Positions 36,708 to 40,678 of a stretch of DNA of 40,678 nucleotides are shown piece by piece; the first letter of the stretch is position 1, and the number at the start of each line of letters is the position of its first letter. The stretch lies in assembly GCF_019049755.1 (NCBI RefSeq), contig NZ_JAFMOS010000632.1, positions 1-40,678 of the forward strand, read 5' to 3'. Below the pieces are notes generated by a model. It ran no database searches. It was given only the letters and a program-made list of their open reading frames with translations, and was not told where the DNA came from. Made by a program: the position numbers and the translations under genes. Origin of the DNA: Rahnella perminowiae. GTDB taxonomy: Bacteria; Pseudomonadota; Gammaproteobacteria; Enterobacterales; Enterobacteriaceae.

Positions 36708-38459
36708 TTAGTCATAAAAGTCGCGTGCCGGATCCAGCACCGGCTTAATGATCCCGGCGCGGATCACGAAGTCACCAAAGCCTTCACCGGTTTCGCGCTC
36801 TTTCGACCAGCGACCGACCAGTTCGTCAATGATGCTCAGGATCTCTGCATCAGAAATATTTTCACGATACATACGCGGAATACGTGTTCCGGCACGGTTA
36901 CCGCCGAGGTGCAGGTTGTAACGGTTCAACGCCTTCCCTACCAGACCAATTTCCGCCAGCAGCGCACGGCCACAGCCGTTCGGACAACCGGTCACGCGCA
37001 GAACGATGTGTTCATCGCCCACACCGTGTCCGTGCATGATGCCTTCCACTTTGGTGACAAATTCAGGCAGGAAACGTTCCGCTTCCGCCATCGCCAGCGG
37101 ACAGGTCGGATAAGACACACAGGCCATCGAGTTTTTACGTTGCTCAGTGACACTGTCGTCGATCAGGCCGTGATTACGTGCCAGAGTTTCGATCGCATCT
37201 TTGTCTTTTTCAGCCACACCGGCCACGATCAGATTCTGATTAGCAGTAAGCCTGAAATCCCCTTTATGGATCTTAGCAATTTCTGCCAGTCCGGTTTTCA
37301 GCGGCTTGCCCGGGTAATCGAGAATACGGCCATTTTCGATAAACAGCGTCAGATGCCATTGGTTGTCGATACCTTTTACCCAGCCGATACGGTCGCCGCG
37401 ACCGGTGAATTCGTAAGGGCGGATATCAGCAAACTGAATACCGGCGCGTTTTTCAACTTCGGCTTTGAATACCGGTACGCCGACGCGTTCCAGCGTGTAT
37501 TTGGTTTTGGCATTTTTACGGTTGGTGCGGTTACCCCAGTCACGTTGCGTGGTCACCACGGCTTCGGCCACGGCCAGCGTGTGCTCCAGCGGAATAAAGC
37601 CCAGTTCGCTGGCCGTACGCGCATAAGTGGCTTTATCACCATGGGCGATAGAAAGCCCGCCGCCGACCAGCACATTGAAACCGACCAGTTTACCGTTATC
37701 CGCAATCGCCACGAAGTTCAGGTCGTTGGCGTGCAAATCCACGTCATTTTGTGGCGGGATCACGACCGTTGTTTTGAACTTACGTGGCAGATAAGTCGCA
37801 CCCAGAATCGGCTCTTCATCGGTGGTTTCAACTTTTTCCTGATCCAGCCACACTTCAGCGTAAGCACGGGTGCGCGGCAGCAGATGCTCGGAAATTTTCT
37901 TCGCCCACTGATACGCTTCCTGATGCAGTTCAGATTCCACCGGATTAGACGTACACAATACGTTACGGTTAACGTCATTGGCGGTCGCCAGCGCATCCAG
38001 TCCGAGTTTATTGAGCAACTGATGCACCGGTTTAACGTTCGGTTTCAGGATGCCGTGGAACTGGAATGTCTGACGGTTAGTAATACGGATGCTGCCATAC
38101 AGCGTGCTGTCTTCGGCAAATTTGTCGATCCCCAGCCACTGCGCAGGTGTCATCACTCCGCCCGGCAAGCGGCAACGCAGCATCATGGCGTGGCGCGGTT
38201 CCAGTTTCTGTTCAGCGCGTTCAGCACGGATATCACGGTCATCCTGCTGATACATGCCGTGGAAGCGGATCAGCAGGAAGTTGTCACCGTTGAAGCCGCC
38301 GGTCAGGCCGTCTTTTAAATCATCGGCAATCGTCCCGCGCAGGAAATTACTTTCCTTCTTCAGACGTTCAGCGTCAGCCAGCGGGGCATCGACGATCAGC
38401 GGGCCGGGGCCGGGATTGAGTTCACTCCACAACTTATTGCTCATCATTTTTTCACTCAT
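36708..38459 (-). CDS. cysI: Sulfite reductase hemoprotein beta subunit
   Basis: A 583-residue siroheme/4Fe-4S enzyme that reduces sulfite to sulfide with six electrons from CysJ. The cluster ligands are the C-X5-C in [12 protein letters not shown] and the C-X3-C in [10 protein letters not shown]. Substrate-binding stretches such as [10 protein letters not shown] and the repeated NiR/SiR halves are complete. The start is uncertain: ATG 38459 ([11 protein letters not shown]) or the ATGs at 38447/38444; the first gives a protein 13 residues longer than in E. coli. An ERIC-like repeat occupies the gap to cysJ and leaves only a few bases upstream of this start, so no strong ribosome-binding site is visible. 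Confidence 0.96.
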   Translation of the reverse strand: MSEKMMSNKLWSELNPGPGPLIVDAPLADAERLKKESNFLRGTIADDLKDGLTGGFNGDNFLLIRFHGMYQQDDRDIRAERAEQKLEPRHAMMLRCRLPGGVMTPAQWLGIDKFAEDSTLYGSIRITNRQTFQFHGILKPNVKPVHQLLNKLGLDALATANDVNRNVLCTSNPVESELHQEAYQWAKKISEHLLPRTRAYAEVWLDQEKVETTDEEPILGATYLPRKFKTTVVIPPQNDVDLHANDLNFVAIADNGKLVGFNVLVGGGLSIAHGDKATYARTASELGFIPLEHTLAVAEAVVTTQRDWGNRTNRKNAKTKYTLERVGVPVFKAEVEKRAGIQFADIRPYEFTGRGDRIGWVKGIDNQWHLTLFIENGRILDYPGKPLKTGLAEIAKIHKGDFRLTANQNLIVAGVAEKDKDAIETLARNHGLIDDSVTEQRKNSMACVSYPTCPLAMAEAERFLPEFVTKVEGIMHGHGVGDEHIVLRVTGCPNGCGRALLAEIGLVGKALNRYNLHLGGNRAGTRIPRMYRENISDAEILSIIDELVGRWSKERETGEGFGDFVIRAGIIKPVLDPARDFYD

Positions 38460-38467
38460 AACATTAT

Positions 38468-38589
38468 GCCCAAAATCATTCGAGTTGCAGGTAGGCGGCA
38501 ACTGAAGGAATCCCGATGGGCTGACTCAAGTCAGTGATTCGGGTGATTGAAGGAAGCCAACACCCCTGTAATTTGAAGGATGCAGGGCA
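38468..38589. repeat. ERIC-like repeat, copy 2 (inside cysJIH, between cysJ and cysI)
   Basis: A 122-base imperfect palindrome related to copy 1: arms GCCC...TTCGAGTTGCAGG and CCTGTAATTTGAAGG...GGGC, centre GGGCTGACTCAAGTCAGTGATTCGGGTGA. It starts right at the cysJ stop (38590-38592) and ends eight bases before the chosen cysI start, so it forms practically the whole intercistronic spacer of the operon. Confidence 0.8.
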
Positions 38590-40392
38590 TTAGTACACAT
38601 CACGCTGATAACGGCGATCAAGGCGCAATTCACTGAGATATTCGTCGGCCGTTTCCAAATCCATTTCGCCATATTGCGCAATGATTTCCAGTAATGCCTG
38701 CTCGACGTCCTTCGCCATACGGTTGGCATCGCCACAAACATACACATGCGCGCCTTCCTGCAACCATTGCCAGACTTCGGCTCCCTGCTCACGCAGTTTG
38801 TCCTGTACGTATACTTTTTCAGCCTGATCGCGTGACCATGCCAGGGAGATATTCGTCAGCAGGCCGTCCTTGACGTAACGTTGCCATTCAACCTGATAGA
38901 GAAAATCATCGGTAAAGTGCGGGTTACCGAAGAATAACCAGTTTTTGCCGGTAGCTCCGTCGTTATCTCGCTGCTGAATGAAAGCGCGGAACGGCGCAAT
39001 ACCGGTGCCCGGCCCGATCATAATGACCGGCTTTTCAGGATCCGCCGGCAGGCGGAAGTTGTCGTTATGCTCGATGAAAACTTTCACTTCGCCGTCTTCT
39101 TCCAGGCGATCGGCCAGGAAACCTGAAGCGCCACCGGAGCGTGAACGCCCGTCGATTTCGTAACGCACCACCCCCACGGTAATATGCACTTCTGTTTCGG
39201 TTTCAGCCTGCGAGGAGGCAATCGAATACAGGCGCGGTGTCAGCGGACGCAGTAAATCCACCAGTTGCTGTGCATCCAGCTCCGTCGGTGCGCGGCGGAT
39301 CATGTCAGCAAACGGTACGGTCTGTGCGTATTGCTGAAGCGCAGGTTTATCGGCCAGAAAACCGGTCAGATGTTCGTCGCGGGACAGCGCGGCGTATTTT
39401 TCAATAATCGGTGTCGTGTTCTGGGTCAGTTCAATGTGATGTTGCAGGGCCTGTGAAAGCGGCAGTTTTTTATCGTTCACCTCAACGATTTCATCGCCTT
39501 TCAGCCACAGCAGTTCAACGATTTCCTGCACCAGTTGCGGATCGTTTTCAAACCAGATCCCCAGCGCATCGCCCGGCTGGTAACGCAGACCGGAATCGCC
39601 GAGATCAATTTCCAGATGACGAACGTCTTTGTCAGAATCGCGGCCGGTAATTTTCTGATTAACGGAAAGTGTCGCGGTCAGCGGCGCTTCTTTCGTATAA
39701 GGGCTGCTGTCGACCTGATTCACACTGCCTGCCAGCGTCGGAGCCGCCTGCGCCGCAGTGTCAGCCGGTACGCGCTGTTTGAGCACATCGACAATACGTT
39801 TACGCCAGTTTTCGGCGGCTTCTTTATATTCAACGTCAGCATCAACGCGGTCTAACAGGCGTTCTGCCCCCAGTTCGCCCAGACGGGTATCGAAGTCTTT
39901 ACCCGCCTGACAGAAGAATTCATAAGAGGTATCACCCAGCGCAAACACCGCAAAGGCAGTGTCTTTCATGTTTGGCGCTTTTTTGGATTGCAGGAATTTA
40001 TGCAGCGCGACCGCTTCTTCCGCCTGCTCGCCTTCGCCCTGAGTAGAGGCCACAATCAGCAGCAGCTTTTCCTGGCCGATTTGTTTGAATTTATAGTCAC
40101 CGGCATTCACCAGATTAACGTTAATTTTCGCGGCGATCAGGTCATCACGCAGTTGCTCGGCAACACGGCGGGCATTACCCGTTTGCGAGGCGGAAATCAG
40201 GGTTACCGACGCGGCAGTCTGTGCCGGAGAAGGCGCTGCAACCGCGCCCGGTTGCTGATTCACCCTGCCCCAGAAATATCCGGACAGCCAGGCCATCTGA
40301 GTCGGTGAGTAATCACCAATCGCCGATTGAAGGCGGGCCATTTGCTCGGGGGTCAGCGGGAGCAGTGAAGTTGGAGGAGCCTGAGTCGTCAT
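38590..40392 (-). CDS. cysJ: Sulfite reductase flavoprotein alpha subunit
   Basis: A 600-residue diflavin reductase that passes electrons from NADPH through FAD and FMN to CysI. The flavodoxin domain (about 65-205) has [15 protein letters not shown] and [11 protein letters not shown]; the FAD/NADP part has [32 protein letters not shown] and [14 protein letters not shown], and the conserved end is [11 protein letters not shown] 40392 gives [13 protein letters not shown] as in E. coli. It is the first gene of the cysJIH operon. Confidence 0.98.
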   Translation of the reverse strand: MTTQAPPTSLLPLTPEQMARLQSAIGDYSPTQMAWLSGYFWGRVNQQPGAVAAPSPAQTAASVTLISASQTGNARRVAEQLRDDLIAAKINVNLVNAGDYKFKQIGQEKLLLIVASTQGEGEQAEEAVALHKFLQSKKAPNMKDTAFAVFALGDTSYEFFCQAGKDFDTRLGELGAERLLDRVDADVEYKEAAENWRKRIVDVLKQRVPADTAAQAAPTLAGSVNQVDSSPYTKEAPLTATLSVNQKITGRDSDKDVRHLEIDLGDSGLRYQPGDALGIWFENDPQLVQEIVELLWLKGDEIVEVNDKKLPLSQALQHHIELTQNTTPIIEKYAALSRDEHLTGFLADKPALQQYAQTVPFADMIRRAPTELDAQQLVDLLRPLTPRLYSIASSQAETETEVHITVGVVRYEIDGRSRSGGASGFLADRLEEDGEVKVFIEHNDNFRLPADPEKPVIMIGPGTGIAPFRAFIQQRDNDGATGKNWLFFGNPHFTDDFLYQVEWQRYVKDGLLTNISLAWSRDQAEKVYVQDKLREQGAEVWQWLQEGAHVYVCGDANRMAKDVEQALLEIIAQYGEMDLETADEYLSELRLDRRYQRDVY

Positions 40393-40678
40393 CGCGGTAC
40401 GAATTCCCTTATGCAAAAGCAAGTCATCAATCCGGCCCCCTGCGCCTTTTACAGTGTGTTTTCGCGCGGGAAAGACCTTTCAGAGGATGTAGGTTAACGA
40501 GGCGGATAATAACAATTAAAGAAGTGATGGAAATAATAAATAACCAAAATGACTAAGAGGATTTAGAGGTAAGGTCTATCTGAAAAAGTGGTAAGCGATG
40601 ATTTTTATCATACTGAAATCGCTAAAAATTTTCTTCGCTGTTCTCAGGCCATCTGCAAAGTGCCGGATACATAAAGAA
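40393..40678 (-). promoter_or_regulatory. cysJIH control region (window end)
   Basis: No gene is seen. On the minus strand a -10 TATTAT lies at 40506-40511 with no good -35. Upstream of it an AT-rich stretch (GGTTATTTATTATTTCC, about 40521-40545) resembles the CysB-protected region of the Salmonella/E. coli cysJ promoter as I recall it. A long untranslated leader of over 100 bases would follow. The extreme end (40600-40678) is featureless here. Confidence 0.5.

Noticed and set aside
36489-38318. 609-residue open frame on the plus strand opposite cysI and cysH
   Set aside because: Antisense to two strongly conserved genes; His/Gln/Arg/Phe-rich shadow composition and no recognisable domain.

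Overview
The window is chromosomal DNA of a member of the Enterobacterales. Nearly all housekeeping proteins are close relatives of the E. coli/Serratia versions, and the gene order is enterobacterial. The direct neighbourhoods yfjD-luxS and mutS-rpoS, cysG inside the cysDNC operon, and TTG starts for gshA and yfjD point to a Yersiniaceae-type genome such as Rahnella, Ewingella, Rouxiella or Serratia. The genus is an inference; no 16S sequence is present.

Layout. (1) 1-2756 is the wreck of a P2/186-type prophage: a frameshifted N-terminus of the replication endonuclease gpA, a small gene behind a near-consensus LexA box, then an intact set gpX - pinholin-like holin - SAR endolysin - LysB/LysC spanins, a truncated gpR-like start and an intact Ogr-type activator. 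All head genes and almost all tail genes are gone. (2) 2777-6441 (minus) is the ffh / rpsP-rimM-trmD-rplS block for protein targeting, tRNA m1G37 methylation and ribosome assembly. (3) 6606-8703 (plus) is ypjD-yfjD. (4) 8773-12094 (minus) holds luxS, gshA, yqaA and yqaB, with the sigma-E-type sRNA gene micA on the plus strand between luxS and gshA. (5) 12254-13126 (minus) is a stable-RNA operon, tRNA-Ser(GCT) followed by three identical tRNA-Arg(ACG) genes, with two rtT-like repeats that end in a copy of the tRNA-Arg 3' end. (6) 13362-20311 (minus) is csrA, alaS, recX, recA, pncC and mltB; recA has its LexA operator and recX is unusually long. (7) 20544-23120 (plus) is mutS, convergent with (8) rpoS-nlpD-pcm-surE-truD-ispF-ispD-ftsB (minus), the stress-sigma and isoprenoid/cell-division cluster. 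(9) 29648-40392 is the sulfate-assimilation region: ygbE, cysC, cysN, cysD, cysG (minus), iap (plus), cysH, cysI, cysJ (minus), with two ERIC-like repeats.

How the genes work together. CysDN makes APS, CysC makes PAPS, CysH reduces it to sulfite and CysJI reduces sulfite to sulfide; CysG makes the siroheme that CysI needs. RecA/LexA control links recA to the small prophage gene at 538. The most interesting part is the prophage remnant: replication and morphogenesis genes have decayed or vanished, while a complete four-part lysis cassette, a plausible Ogr box and an Ogr-like activator remain open next to an SOS promoter. This may be a domesticated, damage-inducible lysis or release module. The second point of interest is the rtT-like repeat array in the tRNA operon.
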